Assembly (NCBI RefSeq): GCF_016741935.1
Contig: NZ_JAERRG010000002.1
Location: 186,001-250,000 of the forward strand
Source: Streptomyces endocoffeicus
GTDB lineage: Bacteria > Actinomycetota > Actinomycetes > Streptomycetales > Streptomycetaceae
Direction of reading: 5' to 3'
Length of the DNA stretch: 64,000 bases
Positions 8,780-17,546 of the stretch are shown here, piece after piece; the stretch's first letter is position 1, and every line of letters starts with the position of its first letter. The notes beneath the pieces were generated by a model that was given only the letters and a program-made list of their open reading frames with translations, was not told where the DNA came from and did not search any database. Position numbers and translations under genes: made by a program.

Positions 8780-10276
8780 ATGAAGACCGTCAACCACTGG
8801 ATCGGCGGAAAGACCGTCGAGGGCGCGACCGGCGCGTACGGGCCGGTCTACAACCCCGCCACCGGCGCCCAGGACACCCAGGTCGCCCTGGCCTCCGTGG
8901 ACGAGGTCGACGCGGCCGTGGCCACGGCCAAGGAGGCGTTCCGCTCCTGGGGCACGGTATCCCTGTCCAAGCGCACCGCGATCCTCTACAAGTACCGCGA
9001 GCTGCTGGACGCCCACCGCGACGAGATCGCCGAGCTGATCACCGCCGAGCACGGCAAGGTCCACTCGGACGCGCTCGGCGAGGTGGCCCGCGGCCTGGAG
9101 ATCGTGGAATTGGCCTGCGGAATCGCCGAGAAGCTGAAGGGCGAGCTGTCCACCCAGGTCTCCACCGGGGTCGACGTCTCCTCGATCCGCCAGCCGCTGG
9201 GTGTGGTCGCGGGCATCACGCCGTTCAACTTCCCGGCGATGGTGCCGATGTGGATGTTCCCGGTGGCCATCGCCTGCGGTAACACCTTCGTCCTCAAGCC
9301 CAGCGAGAAGGACCCCTCGGCCTCCCGCCGGCTGGCCGAGCTGGCCTCCGAGGCGGGGCTGCCGGACGGTGTGCTGAACGTCGTCAACGGCGACAAGGTG
9401 GCCGTCGACCGGCTGCTCGAGCACCCGGACATCGCGGCCGTCAGCTTCGTGGGCTCCACGCCGATCGCGAAGTACATCCAGTCCAAGGCCGTCGAGCACG
9501 GCAAGCGGGTGCAGGCGCTCGGCGGCGCCAAGAACCACATGCTGGTGCTGCCCGACGCCGATCTGGACTTCGCGGCGGACAACGCCATCAACGCGGCTTA
9601 CGGCTCGGCCGGTGAGCGCTGCATGGCGGTCTCCGTCGTGGTCGCGGTCGGCGACGCGGGCGACGACCTGGTGAAGAAGATCGCCGACCGGGCCGCCAAG
9701 TTGCGGATCGGCCCCGGGAACGACCCGGCCTCGGAGATGGGCCCGCTGATCACCAAGGAGCACCGCGACAAGGTCGCCTCGTATGTGCACGGGGCCGCGG
9801 CCCAGGGCGCCGAGGTGGTCGTGGACGGCACCGGGTACTCCGTGGAGGGCCATGAGAACGGCTTCTTCATCGGCGTCTCGCTGCTGGACAGGGTCCCGCC
9901 GACGGCCGACGCCTACCGTGACGAGATCTTCGGCCCGGTGCTGTGCGTGGTGCGCGCCGAGACCTACGACGAGGCCATCGCCCTGATCAACAGCTCCCAG
10001 TGGGGCAACGGCACGGCCATCTTCACCCGCGACGGCGGCGCCGCCCGCCGCTTCCAGCTGGAGGTGGAGGCGGGCATGGTCGGCGTCAACGTGCCGATCC
10101 CGGTGCCGGTGGGCTACCACTCCTTCGGCGGCTGGAAGGACTCGCTCTTCGGCGACCACCACATCTACGGCAACGACGGGGTGCACTTCTACACCCGCGG
10201 CAAGGTCGTCACCACGCGCTGGCCGGAGCCGTCGGAGGAGGTCGGCATCAACCTCGGCTTCCCGAAGAACCACTGA
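8780..10276 (+). CDS. mmsA: Methylmalonate/malonate-semialdehyde dehydrogenase (CoA-acylating)
   Basis: This 498-aa aldehyde dehydrogenase oxidises malonic semialdehyde from inositol to acetyl-CoA, and methylmalonic semialdehyde from valine to propionyl-CoA. Family hallmarks are GVVAGITPFNFPAMVPMWMF near residue 150, the NAD-binding SFVGSTPIAKYI, and the catalytic Cys281 in GSAGERCMAVS; the GERC context without the usual upstream general-base glutamate is typical of MmsA/IolA. AGAAAGG just upstream serves as ribosome-binding site. It is the last gene of the iol operon. Confidence 0.94.
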   Translation: MKTVNHWIGGKTVEGATGAYGPVYNPATGAQDTQVALASVDEVDAAVATAKEAFRSWGTVSLSKRTAILYKYRELLDAHRDEIAELITAEHGKVHSDALGEVARGLEIVELACGIAEKLKGELSTQVSTGVDVSSIRQPLGVVAGITPFNFPAMVPMWMFPVAIACGNTFVLKPSEKDPSASRRLAELASEAGLPDGVLNVVNGDKVAVDRLLEHPDIAAVSFVGSTPIAKYIQSKAVEHGKRVQALGGAKNHMLVLPDADLDFAADNAINAAYGSAGERCMAVSVVVAVGDAGDDLVKKIADRAAKLRIGPGNDPASEMGPLITKEHRDKVASYVHGAAAQGAEVVVDGTGYSVEGHENGFFIGVSLLDRVPPTADAYRDEIFGPVLCVVRAETYDEAIALINSSQWGNGTAIFTRDGGAARRFQLEVEAGMVGVNVPIPVPVGYHSFGGWKDSLFGDHHIYGNDGVHFYTRGKVVTTRWPEPSEEVGINLGFPKNH

Positions 10277-10319
10277 GGCGTATGTGACGTGTGATTCGCA
10301 CGTTTGAGTGGTTTCCCCG

Positions 10320-10351
10320 CCCCCTGCCGGACCCGGTCCGGCAGGGGGTTT
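10320..10351 (+). terminator. Intrinsic terminator after mmsA
   Basis: Fourteen bases at 10320-10333 are perfectly complementary to 10335-10348, giving a GC-rich hairpin (CCCCCTGCCGGAC stem with a minimal loop) followed by TTT. It sits 43 bp after the mmsA stop and closes the iol operon. Confidence 0.85.
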
Positions 10352-10358
10352 CGCCGTT

Positions 10359-10963
10359 GTGACGGACGGGGATCCCAGGCGCAACAAGCACGGGAAGCCG
10401 GGGGAAAGCGGGGGAGCCGACGTGCCTGGGTTCACGGGGGGAGCGGGGACCGAGGAGTTCATCGATGCGCTCAAGGGCGCCGTGGTGCCCCGGGACCGAA
10501 AGGCCAAGGCGCGGGATCTGCTGCCGCCCGTGCTGCTGCTCGCGAGCGGCGAGGGGGCGCCGGGCCGCGCCCACGGCACCGGGCGCTGCTCCCCGGCCCG
10601 CGCCGCCGTGGTCGTCAAGGACCCCCGGGATCTGTACAGCGACGAGATCGGGACGCTGTTCGCCGAGCGGTTCGGCGGCCGTTCACCCTGGAGTACACCC
10701 CGGGCGGCCGGGGCGGCGGTCTCGCCCAGGGGCAGTCGCCGAAGGACGGTCTCGACAACGGCATCCGGAAGCAGGGCGCCAGCGGCTATCCGGACGTCGG
10801 GCGGGGCCGCTCGGTGCCCCGGGACAAGCCGGTGGTGATCCCGCACCACACCGACCGGGGCTCGGAGCCGGTGCTGTACTGCGGCGCGTTCACCCAGAAC
10901 CCGGCGGGACGGATAGCGCACTGGGGGCCGAGAGGGAAGTTCTCATGTCCCAGGGACAGTTGA
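10359..10963 (+). pseudogene. Frameshifted remnant of an unrecognised gene
   Basis: Two neighbouring reading frames each show strong coding bias (nearly every third base G or C) but no single frame is open across both. The first runs from the GTG at 10359 and reads convincingly as TEEFIDALKGAVVPRDRK to LYSDEIGTLFAERFGG. Near 10680 the signal moves to another frame, starting RPFTLEYTPGGRGGG and ending CPRDS at 10963. Joined, they would make a protein of about 200 residues with no domain I recognise. The shift could be real decay or a sequencing error. If real, the gene is dead. Confidence 0.5.
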
Positions 10964-11055
10964 GCAACCATTCGAGGGGCTGAAGGGTCTTCTTGTGTGC
11001 TCGCCCGACTAAGGGGCGAATCATCAACGCAAGACCGTACACAGGGGGATTTTCC

Positions 11056-11520
11056 ATGCTTCGTTCCATTCACGCGCTTCGCTCCCGCGCCGCGGTGGCC
11101 GGTGGCTGTGTGGCCGCGCTCGGCCTCGGATTCGCCCTGGCCGCCGGGTCGCCCGCCTCGGCCACCGAGCGGACCGACCCGAACGACCGCTACACCGCCG
11201 AGGAGATCCACCACTTCCTGGAGGGCTTCTACGGAAACCACGGCCCGCGCCCCTGGGAGCGGGAGCACCTGGTCTCGGACCAGCTCAAGGAGCAGGCCTC
11301 CCAGACGCCCGACTACGACCTGCTGCTGTGCGCGCAGAACCAGCCGCAGGACATCGAGGTCGGCGAGGTGACCACGGCCCAGTCCGCGCGGGTCGGCTGG
11401 GCGACCATCACCACCCACTGGGGCCAGACGCCGACGACCCGGTCCTTCACCGCCTATGTGGACCTCGACGCCAGCCGGCCGATCCAGCTCCTCCAGGTGG
11501 ACTGCGCGCCCGGCGACTGA
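11056..11520 (+). CDS. Small secreted protein of unknown function
   Basis: This 154-aa protein has a Sec signal peptide: RSIHALRSR, then a hydrophobic core (VAALGLGFALAA), then GSPASA as the likely cleavage site near residue 38. The mature part starts around TERTDPNDRYTAEEIHHFL and contains two cysteines (CAQNQ and VDCAPGD) that could form a disulfide. I recognise no catalytic motif. The start at 11056 is supported by AGGGGGA about 7 bp upstream; the frame is open further upstream but lacks signal-peptide character there. It is isolated, with terminators on both sides. Confidence 0.8.
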   Translation: MLRSIHALRSRAAVAGGCVAALGLGFALAAGSPASATERTDPNDRYTAEEIHHFLEGFYGNHGPRPWEREHLVSDQLKEQASQTPDYDLLLCAQNQPQDIEVGEVTTAQSARVGWATITTHWGQTPTTRSFTAYVDLDASRPIQLLQVDCAPGD

Positions 11521-11537
11521 TCCCCGCCAGGGGTCGC

Positions 11538-11582
11538 CCCCGGGAGAGCCGGACCGGAACGGCTGGTTCAGTTCTCCCGGGG
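11538..11582 (+). terminator. Hairpin terminator between the secreted-protein and FUSC genes
   Basis: CCCCGGGAGA at 11538-11547 pairs with TCTCCCGGGG at 11573-11582, with an inner AGCCG/CGGCT pair. It has no U-tract, as is common in high-GC actinobacteria. It starts 18 bp after the stop of the secreted-protein gene. Confidence 0.65.
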
Positions 11583-11602
11583 CCACCCCGTAGTCTCGCC
11601 GC

Positions 11603-13717
11603 ATGACCTGGTCGCACGCGTTGAAGGAGACCGCCCGGACGGGCCTCGCGATCGAGCGCACCAGGACCGAACCGCTGGTCGCCGTCCGTGGCGCGTGCGG
11701 GGTCGCGCTGGTCGTCGGGGTGGCGCTGTGGCTGGGCTCGCCGACGCTCGCCGTCTCGGCGGCCTTCGGCGCCTTCTCCGCCGGGATCGCCACCTTCCAG
11801 CGCAGCTGGCGCCCCCGCCCCTGGCTGGCGCTGGCCGCCGCGAGCGGTCTCGCGGTGAGCACCTTCCTCGGCTATCTGGCCGCCGCCCACACCTTCACCT
11901 TCGTCCTCATGCTCGCCGTGTGGACGCTGATGACGGGCATGTCGTGGGCGGTCGGCCCGGTCTCCGGGCTGGTCTCCACCCAGATGGTGGCCGTCATGCT
12001 GATCACGGTCACCCTCCCGACCTCGGTCATGGGCGCCCTGAGCCACGCCCTGCTGGTCGGGCTCGGCGGCGTGGTGCAGGCCGCGCTGATCGTGCTCTTC
12101 CCGGTGCGGCCGTGGGGTGTGCAGCGCGACGCCCTCGCCGACGCGCTCGCCGCCGTAGCCGACTACGCCCGCAGGCTGCGCCACGAGCCGGTGGCGCCCT
12201 TCGACCCCAAGCCGCTGATGGACGCCCGCAGCGCCGCCGCCGTGACGCCCCGTCAGGCCCGGCGGCGGCCCCGCCAGCTGAGCGGCTACCGGCTGCTGGC
12301 CGAGCGGATCCGCCCGGTGCTCGCCTCGATGGCCGACCCGGTGGTCGGCGCCCCCGCCGAGGGGCCCGAGCGCGACCGGGTGCGGGAACTGCTGGCCGCC
12401 ACCGGCACCGTGCTGGACGCGGTGGCCCACGCCATCCGCCACGGCACACCGGTGCGGGTGGACTCCGACGCCATGGCCGTCCTGCGGATGCCGGAGGACG
12501 GGCCCAAGCTGACCGGTGCCGCCCGCCGTGCCGCGCTGCGGCTGTTCTCACTGGTGGCGGACGTCGTGGAGGCGTCCGACGAGCCGGTGGAGGAGGTGTC
12601 CGCGGAAGGCCGGATGGTGCACCGCTTCCTGCCCCGCCCCGGTATCGGGGGCACCGCCGCCATGGCGCTGCGCGCCGTCCGCCGCGAGACCCGCTGGTCC
12701 TCGCCGGTGCTGCGGCACGCGGTGCGGCTGTGCGCGGTCAGCGTCAGCGGCTATCTGCTGAGCACGACGCTGCCGCTGGGGCACTCCTACTGGGCGCCGC
12801 TGACCTCCACGATGGTCCTGCGGCCGGACTTCGCCCAGACCTACTCCCGCGGTGTCGCCCGCTTCCTGGGCACCCTGGCCGGGGTGCTGGTCGGCGGCGG
12901 GGTGGTGGCGCTGGTCCAGCCCGGCGCGTATCTGAGCGCCGTGCTGGCCGTGCTGTCCGTCCTGTCGATGTATCTGCTGCTGCGCACCGGCTTCATCGTG
13001 ACCTCCGCGTGCGTGAGCGCGTACGTGGTCTTCCTGCTCAGCATCGCGGGCGAGGCGTGGCATCAGACCGTGCAGGCGCGGGTGGCGCTGACGCTGCTGG
13101 GCGGGGTGCTGGCGATGGTCGCGTACGCGGTCTTCCCCGCCTGGGAGACACCGCGGCTGCGGGACCGGCTCGCGGACTGGCTGGCCGCCAACGGCGCCTT
13201 CGCCACCGCCGTCTTCGAGGCCTACGCCCGCCCCGCCGAGCGCCGTCCCCGCCAGGTGCGGGACGCCCTGCTGGACGCCCGCGCGGCGCGGGCGGCCTGG
13301 GAGCAGAGCGAGACCCAGGCGCATCGGGAACCGGTGCGCCACCGCGGGCTGTCGCGGCCCGCGGCGCGGGCGGCGCAGACGGCGCTGTCCATGATGGGCC
13401 GGGTCGCCATGCTGCTGGAGGCGCATCTGCCGGAGCGGGACGCGCCGCCGTCGGAGGAGGCCGGGGACTTCGCCGCGGCGCTGCGGCGGGCGCTGCCGGA
13501 GGCGGTCAAGGCGGTACGGGAGCGGCGGCCGCTCAACTGGTCGCCGGTGCACGAGTCGCTGGAGCGGTGGCGGCAGCGGTCCGGGGGCCGTCCGGGGGTG
13601 GCGCTGCGCGACGCGGAGCAACTCGTCGACGCCCTGGACGATCTGGCGGAGGCGCTCAACAAGGGCGCACGACAGTCACCCACGCCCCGTGACCCCAGTC
13701 AAGAAGAATCCCCCTAG
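11603..13717 (+). CDS. FUSC/aromatic-acid-exporter family membrane protein
   Basis: This 704-aa protein consists of two similar halves. Each has a hydrophobic block of about five membrane segments (residues about 25-170 and 365-510) followed by a long cytoplasmic, Arg/Ala-rich helical region. The segment SYWAPLTSTMVLRPDFAQTYSRGVARFLGTLAGVLVGG, split across the second block, is the FUSC/YccS signature region. Family members export aromatic acids or other small compounds in the Proteobacteria; in Streptomyces the substrate is unknown. It lies directly upstream of the thioesterase gene and its stop codon falls inside a palindrome, so it may be either the last housekeeping gene or the first cluster gene. 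A role in polyketide export is speculative. Confidence 0.8.
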   Translation: MTWSHALKETARTGLAIERTRTEPLVAVRGACGVALVVGVALWLGSPTLAVSAAFGAFSAGIATFQRSWRPRPWLALAAASGLAVSTFLGYLAAAHTFTFVLMLAVWTLMTGMSWAVGPVSGLVSTQMVAVMLITVTLPTSVMGALSHALLVGLGGVVQAALIVLFPVRPWGVQRDALADALAAVADYARRLRHEPVAPFDPKPLMDARSAAAVTPRQARRRPRQLSGYRLLAERIRPVLASMADPVVGAPAEGPERDRVRELLAATGTVLDAVAHAIRHGTPVRVDSDAMAVLRMPEDGPKLTGAARRAALRLFSLVADVVEASDEPVEEVSAEGRMVHRFLPRPGIGGTAAMALRAVRRETRWSSPVLRHAVRLCAVSVSGYLLSTTLPLGHSYWAPLTSTMVLRPDFAQTYSRGVARFLGTLAGVLVGGGVVALVQPGAYLSAVLAVLSVLSMYLLLRTGFIVTSACVSAYVVFLLSIAGEAWHQTVQARVALTLLGGVLAMVAYAVFPAWETPRLRDRLADWLAANGAFATAVFEAYARPAERRPRQVRDALLDARAARAAWEQSETQAHREPVRHRGLSRPAARAAQTALSMMGRVAMLLEAHLPERDAPPSEEAGDFAAALRRALPEAVKAVRERRPLNWSPVHESLERWRQRSGGRPGVALRDAEQLVDALDDLAEALNKGARQSPTPRDPSQEESP

Positions 13718-13755
13718 ACTAGGGGTGCCCCCTACATCATTGGGCGTGTTAATCA
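13711..13755 (+). promoter_or_regulatory. TAGGGG half-site cluster and putative promoter of the thioesterase gene
   Basis: Three half-sites alternate in orientation at 9-bp spacing: CCCCTA at 13711-13716, TAGGGG at 13720-13725 and CCCCTA at 13729-13734. The first two form the perfect 15-bp palindrome CCCCTAGACTAGGGG, which covers the FUSC stop codon. A -10-like TAATCA lies at 13750-13755, so the third half-site would occupy the -35 position, an arrangement typical of activator-dependent promoters. Two more TAGGGG half-sites lie upstream of PKS1. Confidence 0.5.
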
Positions 13756-13857
13756 TGAAGGGGCAGTGCTTGCCGACGCGTCTTCGGGCGCGTGCCCGGT
13801 ACGCTCTGCCGTCTGTCCCCCACATATTGCTTGACGAGTGAAAGACTTTCCCTACGC

Positions 13858-14619
13858 ATGGGTGCACAGCGAGAAGACAGCGTCTGGATACGACGATTCC
13901 ATCCGATGCCCGAGAGTCGCGCCCGACTGGTCTGTCTGCCCCATGCCGGGGGTTCGGCGTCGTTCTTCTTCCCGATGTCCCAGACGCTTTCGTCGTCCGC
14001 GGATGTCCTGTGTGTGCAGTATCCGGGGCGTCAGGACCGGCGGCAGGACCCGCTGATCGAGAACATCGACGAGTACGCCGACGCCATCGCCGCGGAGTTG
14101 AAGCCCTGGCTCGATCTCCCGGTCGTCTTCTTCGGGCACAGCATGGGCGCCGTTCTCGCGTTCGAGGTGGCCCGCCGGCTGGAGGAGGCCGACCCGGAGT
14201 TCTCCGCGCTCGCGCTCTTCGCCTCGGGCCGCCGGGCGCCGTCCCGTTACCGCGATGAGAATGTGCACCGGCGCGATGAGGACGGCGTCGTACGCGAGAT
14301 GAAGCTGCTGAGCGGCACCGATTCCCGCGTCCTCGGAAACGAGGAGATCCTGCGCATGGCGATGCCGGCGATTCGCGGTGACTACAAGGCGATCGAGACC
14401 TACCGCTCGGTGCCCGGGGCCGCCGTCCGATCGCCGATCACCGTGCTGACCGGCGACAACGACCCCAGGACCAGCCTCGAGGAGGCGGAGGCGTGGCGGT
14501 CGCACACCACCGGCGCGTTCGACATCCGGGTGTTCCCGGGTGGCCACTTCTTCTTGGCCGGGCATCAAGGACCGATTATGAGTCTCGTCGCGAAGGCGCT
14601 TTCGGGGTCGAGACCCTGA
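13858..14619 (+). CDS. Type II thioesterase (editing)
   Basis: This 253-aa alpha/beta hydrolase belongs to the RifR/GrsT/TEII family. Such enzymes remove aberrant or decarboxylated acyl groups from PKS acyl carrier proteins in trans. The nucleophile elbow GHSMGA (Ser95), the acid-bearing TGDNDPRTS and the histidine motif GGHFFL complete the catalytic triad. The N-terminal WIRRFHP and LVCLPHAGGSASFF are typical of the family. The ATG at 13858 is chosen because family members start a few residues before WIRRF; the ribosome-binding site is weak, and an in-frame GTG at 13792 is the alternative. It marks the left flank of the biosynthetic cluster. Confidence 0.93.
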   Translation: MGAQREDSVWIRRFHPMPESRARLVCLPHAGGSASFFFPMSQTLSSSADVLCVQYPGRQDRRQDPLIENIDEYADAIAAELKPWLDLPVVFFGHSMGAVLAFEVARRLEEADPEFSALALFASGRRAPSRYRDENVHRRDEDGVVREMKLLSGTDSRVLGNEEILRMAMPAIRGDYKAIETYRSVPGAAVRSPITVLTGDNDPRTSLEEAEAWRSHTTGAFDIRVFPGGHFFLAGHQGPIMSLVAKALSGSRP

Positions 14620-14672
14620 ACCGACCGCCTCAGGCATCTGTCCGACGCACTGGAAAACCACTCGTCACGCTC

Positions 14673-14701
14673 GATGCCCCCGGCGGTCCGCTGGGGGCAT
14701 C
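14673..14701 (+). terminator. Hairpin between the thioesterase and LAL regulator genes
   Basis: GATGCCCCCGGCGG at 14673-14686 pairs with CCGCTGGGGGCATC at 14688-14701 with one mismatch and a 1-base nominal loop. It lies only 18 bp before the regulator start, so it can act as a terminator for the thioesterase gene or as an attenuator of read-through into the regulator. Confidence 0.6.
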
Positions 14702-14719
14702 AGGTGGCTTCATCGGGGG

Positions 14720-17539
14720 ATGAATTCTTTGCCTGCGAACCTTTTCGAATGGGAGAACCACCTCTCCGCGCTGCGCGAAATGCTGCGCGGCGCGACGCAG
14801 GGCCGGGGTCGGCTGGCTCTTGTCAGCGGTGCGGTGGCCAGTGGCAAGACCACACTGCTGAACACCTTTGCCGAACAGGCCATCGAAAGCGGTGCGTTGC
14901 TCCTGGAAGCGACCGGTTCGCGGGCCGAGTGGGACCTTCCCTTCGGAATTGTCCGAAAGATTTTCGATAATGGTGCGATGCCCGCCGATGTGCGATCCGA
15001 AGTGATCGCGCTGCTTGACGGAAACGCGCTGGAAAGCACCGCCGCGGGACGCATGCACGTGATGTCCCAGATTTCCTCGGCGCTGCTGCGAATGGTCGAG
15101 GATCGCACACTTGTCGTCCTTGTCGACGATGTGCACTGCGGCGACGACCAGTCCCTGCAATTCCTGCTCCATCTGGCCCGGCGGGTGCGTCAGGCGAAGG
15201 TTCTCATCGTCCTCACCGAATCCCCCCGGCTTCGTCAGGAACAGTTCACCTTCCACGCCGAACTGCTCCGCCAGCCCAACTGTGTGCGCATGCGGCTGCA
15301 CATGCTCACCGAGTCGGGCGTCGCCGAGGCGCTGTCCGGCACCCTGTCCGCCACCGTCGCCGCCCGCCTCGCCCCCGAATGCCACCGCGTCTCCGGCGGC
15401 AACCCGCTGCTGCTGCGCGCCCTGCTGGAGGACTGGCGGACCGTCGGCGAGCACGGCGAGGCCCAGCAGCGTCCGGCGCCCGGCGAGGCGTTCGCCCACG
15501 CCGTCCTCGGCTGTCTGCACCGCGGCGAGCCCGAGGTGCTGGAGATCGCCCGCGGGGTCGCCGTCCTCGGCGACGCCCGCTCCCCGCGGCTGCTCGGCCA
15601 GCTCCTGGACCTGAGCGCCAACACGGTCCAGCAGGGCGTCCAGGACCTGCACCAGTGCGCCATCCTGGAGCACAACGCCTTCCGCGACGAGGTGGCCCGT
15701 ACCGCGGTGCTCGACGCGACCCCCGCCACCGCCCGCGGCGCACTGCACGCCCGTGCCGCCCGGCTGCTGCACGCCGACGGCGCCTCCGCGCTCGACGTGG
15801 CCCGCCAACTGGTCTCCGCCCGGCAGGACGCGGCGGCCTGGGCCGTCCCCGTTCTGCGCGAGGCCGCCGAATTCGCCCTGGTCGAGGAGGAGTTGGAGTT
15901 CGCGCTCCGCTGCCTCGAATGCGCCCACCACGCCTGCGCGCCCGGCCCCGTGCGCACCGCGCTCAAGGCCCGGCTGGTCAGCATCGCCTGGCGGATCGGC
16001 CCGGCCGCGGCCGAGAGCCATCTGCCGGAGCTCACCGAGGACGCCGAGCGGGGCCGGCTCGCCCCGCGCGACGTCGCCCCGATCACCTCGTACCTCGCCT
16101 GGTCGGGACGGCTGGACGCGGCGGCCGGCGCCGTCTCCGCGCTGGCCCGCTCGGCCGCCACCGGCGACGACCTCGCGATGACCGCCGCCGTCTCCGCCTC
16201 CGCCCAGTGGCTGACCATGCTCAGCCCGCCGCTGCGCGACCGCCTCCCCACCGTCGGGACCGGCGTCACCGGCGCCACCGCCGGAGCCCCGCGCGACATG
16301 GCCGACCTGGCCCACGCCCACGCCGCCGCCACCATGTCCGCCGTGCTCACCGAGGGCCAGGCCGACCGTGCCGTCATCGAGGCCGAGCGGGTGCTGCAGC
16401 GCTACCACCTGAGCGACAGCACCCTCCAGCCACTGGTCGTCGCGCTGATGGCACTCGTCCTGGCCGGCCGGCTCGACCTCGCGCTCTCCTGGTGCGAGCG
16501 GCTGCAGGGCGAATGCTCCGCCCGCCGCGTCCCCACCTGGCAGGCGCTGCTGTCCGCCGTACGGGCCGAAATCGCGCTGCGCCAGGGCGATCTGCAGGTC
16601 GCCGCGCACCAGGCGCGCACCGCGATGTCGCGGATCTCCGTCCAGGGCTGGGGTGTGGGGCTGGGACTGCCGCTGTCCACCCTGATCCAGGCCGAGACCG
16701 GGATGGGCCACTACGACGAGGCCATGGCGCTGCTCGAACAGCCCCTGCCCGAGGAGCTCTTCCAGACCCTCCCCGGGCTGTTCTACCTGCGCGCCAGAGG
16801 CCGCTGCCACCTGGCCACCGGCCGCTACCACGCCGCGCTCGGCGACTTCACGGCCGCCGGTGAGCTGATGGGCACCTGGCGGATGGACATCCCCCTGCTG
16901 TCCCCCTGGCGGCTGGACGCCGCCGAGACCTGGCTGGCCCTCGGCGACCCGGGGCGCGCCCGCGCGCTGGCCGAGGAGCAGCTGCGGCTGGGCTCGGAGG
17001 ACGCCCGGCTGCGCGGCGCCCTGCTGGTCGTGCTCGCCCGCACCGACGAGCTCAAGCGCCGGGTGCCCCGGCTCAAGGAGGCCGTGGAGATCCTGGAGAG
17101 TGGCGACGACCGCATCCAGCTGGCCGTCGCCCTCGGTGAACTCGGCCGTGCCTACCGTTCGCTGGGCGACTTCAACCGGGGCCGGGTGCTCGTCCGCAAG
17201 GCCTGGCACGTGGCCAAGACCTGCGGCGCCGATCCGCTCTGCCGTGAGCTGATGCCCCGCCACGCGGACCCCGGCGAGTTCGCCGCGGCGGCCGCCGCCC
17301 AGCCGGGCGGCCAGGGGACCGAGGCGCAGCGCGAGGTGGAGGCGCTGACCGAGGCGGAGGTGCGGATCGCGGTGCTGGCCGCGCACGGCAACACCAACCG
17401 GGAGATCGCCTCCAAGCTGTTCGTCACCGTCAGCACGGTGGAGCAGCATCTGACCCGCATCTACCGCAAGCTGAACGTCAAGCGCCGCCGCGACCTCCCC
17501 GCGAAGCTCTCCGACAGCAGCCTCACGGAAACGGTGTAG
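14720..17539 (+). CDS. LAL-family (large ATP-binding LuxR) transcriptional regulator
   Basis: This 939-aa protein has the full LAL layout: an N-terminal P-loop NTPase with Walker A GAVASGKTT at about residues 37-45 and Walker B LVVLVDDVH at about 131-139, a long TPR-like helical middle, and a C-terminal LuxR-type helix-turn-helix (LTEAEVRIAVLAAHG to STVEQHLTRIYRKLNVKRR) at about residues 870-930. LAL proteins are usually pathway-specific activators of macrolide and polyene clusters (PikD, RapH, NysRI types). The ATG at 14720 sits directly against GGGGG, so a TTG at 14729, 8 bp from that tract, is a credible alternative start. It ends 7 bp from the convergent response regulator gene. Confidence 0.93.
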   Translation: MNSLPANLFEWENHLSALREMLRGATQGRGRLALVSGAVASGKTTLLNTFAEQAIESGALLLEATGSRAEWDLPFGIVRKIFDNGAMPADVRSEVIALLDGNALESTAAGRMHVMSQISSALLRMVEDRTLVVLVDDVHCGDDQSLQFLLHLARRVRQAKVLIVLTESPRLRQEQFTFHAELLRQPNCVRMRLHMLTESGVAEALSGTLSATVAARLAPECHRVSGGNPLLLRALLEDWRTVGEHGEAQQRPAPGEAFAHAVLGCLHRGEPEVLEIARGVAVLGDARSPRLLGQLLDLSANTVQQGVQDLHQCAILEHNAFRDEVARTAVLDATPATARGALHARAARLLHADGASALDVARQLVSARQDAAAWAVPVLREAAEFALVEEELEFALRCLECAHHACAPGPVRTALKARLVSIAWRIGPAAAESHLPELTEDAERGRLAPRDVAPITSYLAWSGRLDAAAGAVSALARSAATGDDLAMTAAVSASAQWLTMLSPPLRDRLPTVGTGVTGATAGAPRDMADLAHAHAAATMSAVLTEGQADRAVIEAERVLQRYHLSDSTLQPLVVALMALVLAGRLDLALSWCERLQGECSARRVPTWQALLSAVRAEIALRQGDLQVAAHQARTAMSRISVQGWGVGLGLPLSTLIQAETGMGHYDEAMALLEQPLPEELFQTLPGLFYLRARGRCHLATGRYHAALGDFTAAGELMGTWRMDIPLLSPWRLDAAETWLALGDPGRARALAEEQLRLGSEDARLRGALLVVLARTDELKRRVPRLKEAVEILESGDDRIQLAVALGELGRAYRSLGDFNRGRVLVRKAWHVAKTCGADPLCRELMPRHADPGEFAAAAAAQPGGQGTEAQREVEALTEAEVRIAVLAAHGNTNREIASKLFVTVSTVEQHLTRIYRKLNVKRRRDLPAKLSDSSLTETV

Positions 17540-17546
17540 AGGGCGC

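Noticed and set aside
8780-10276. mmsA as a source of methylmalonyl/propionyl extender units for the PKS
   Set aside because: All eight complete AT domains look malonyl-specific, and mmsA belongs to the iol operon, closed by a terminator.
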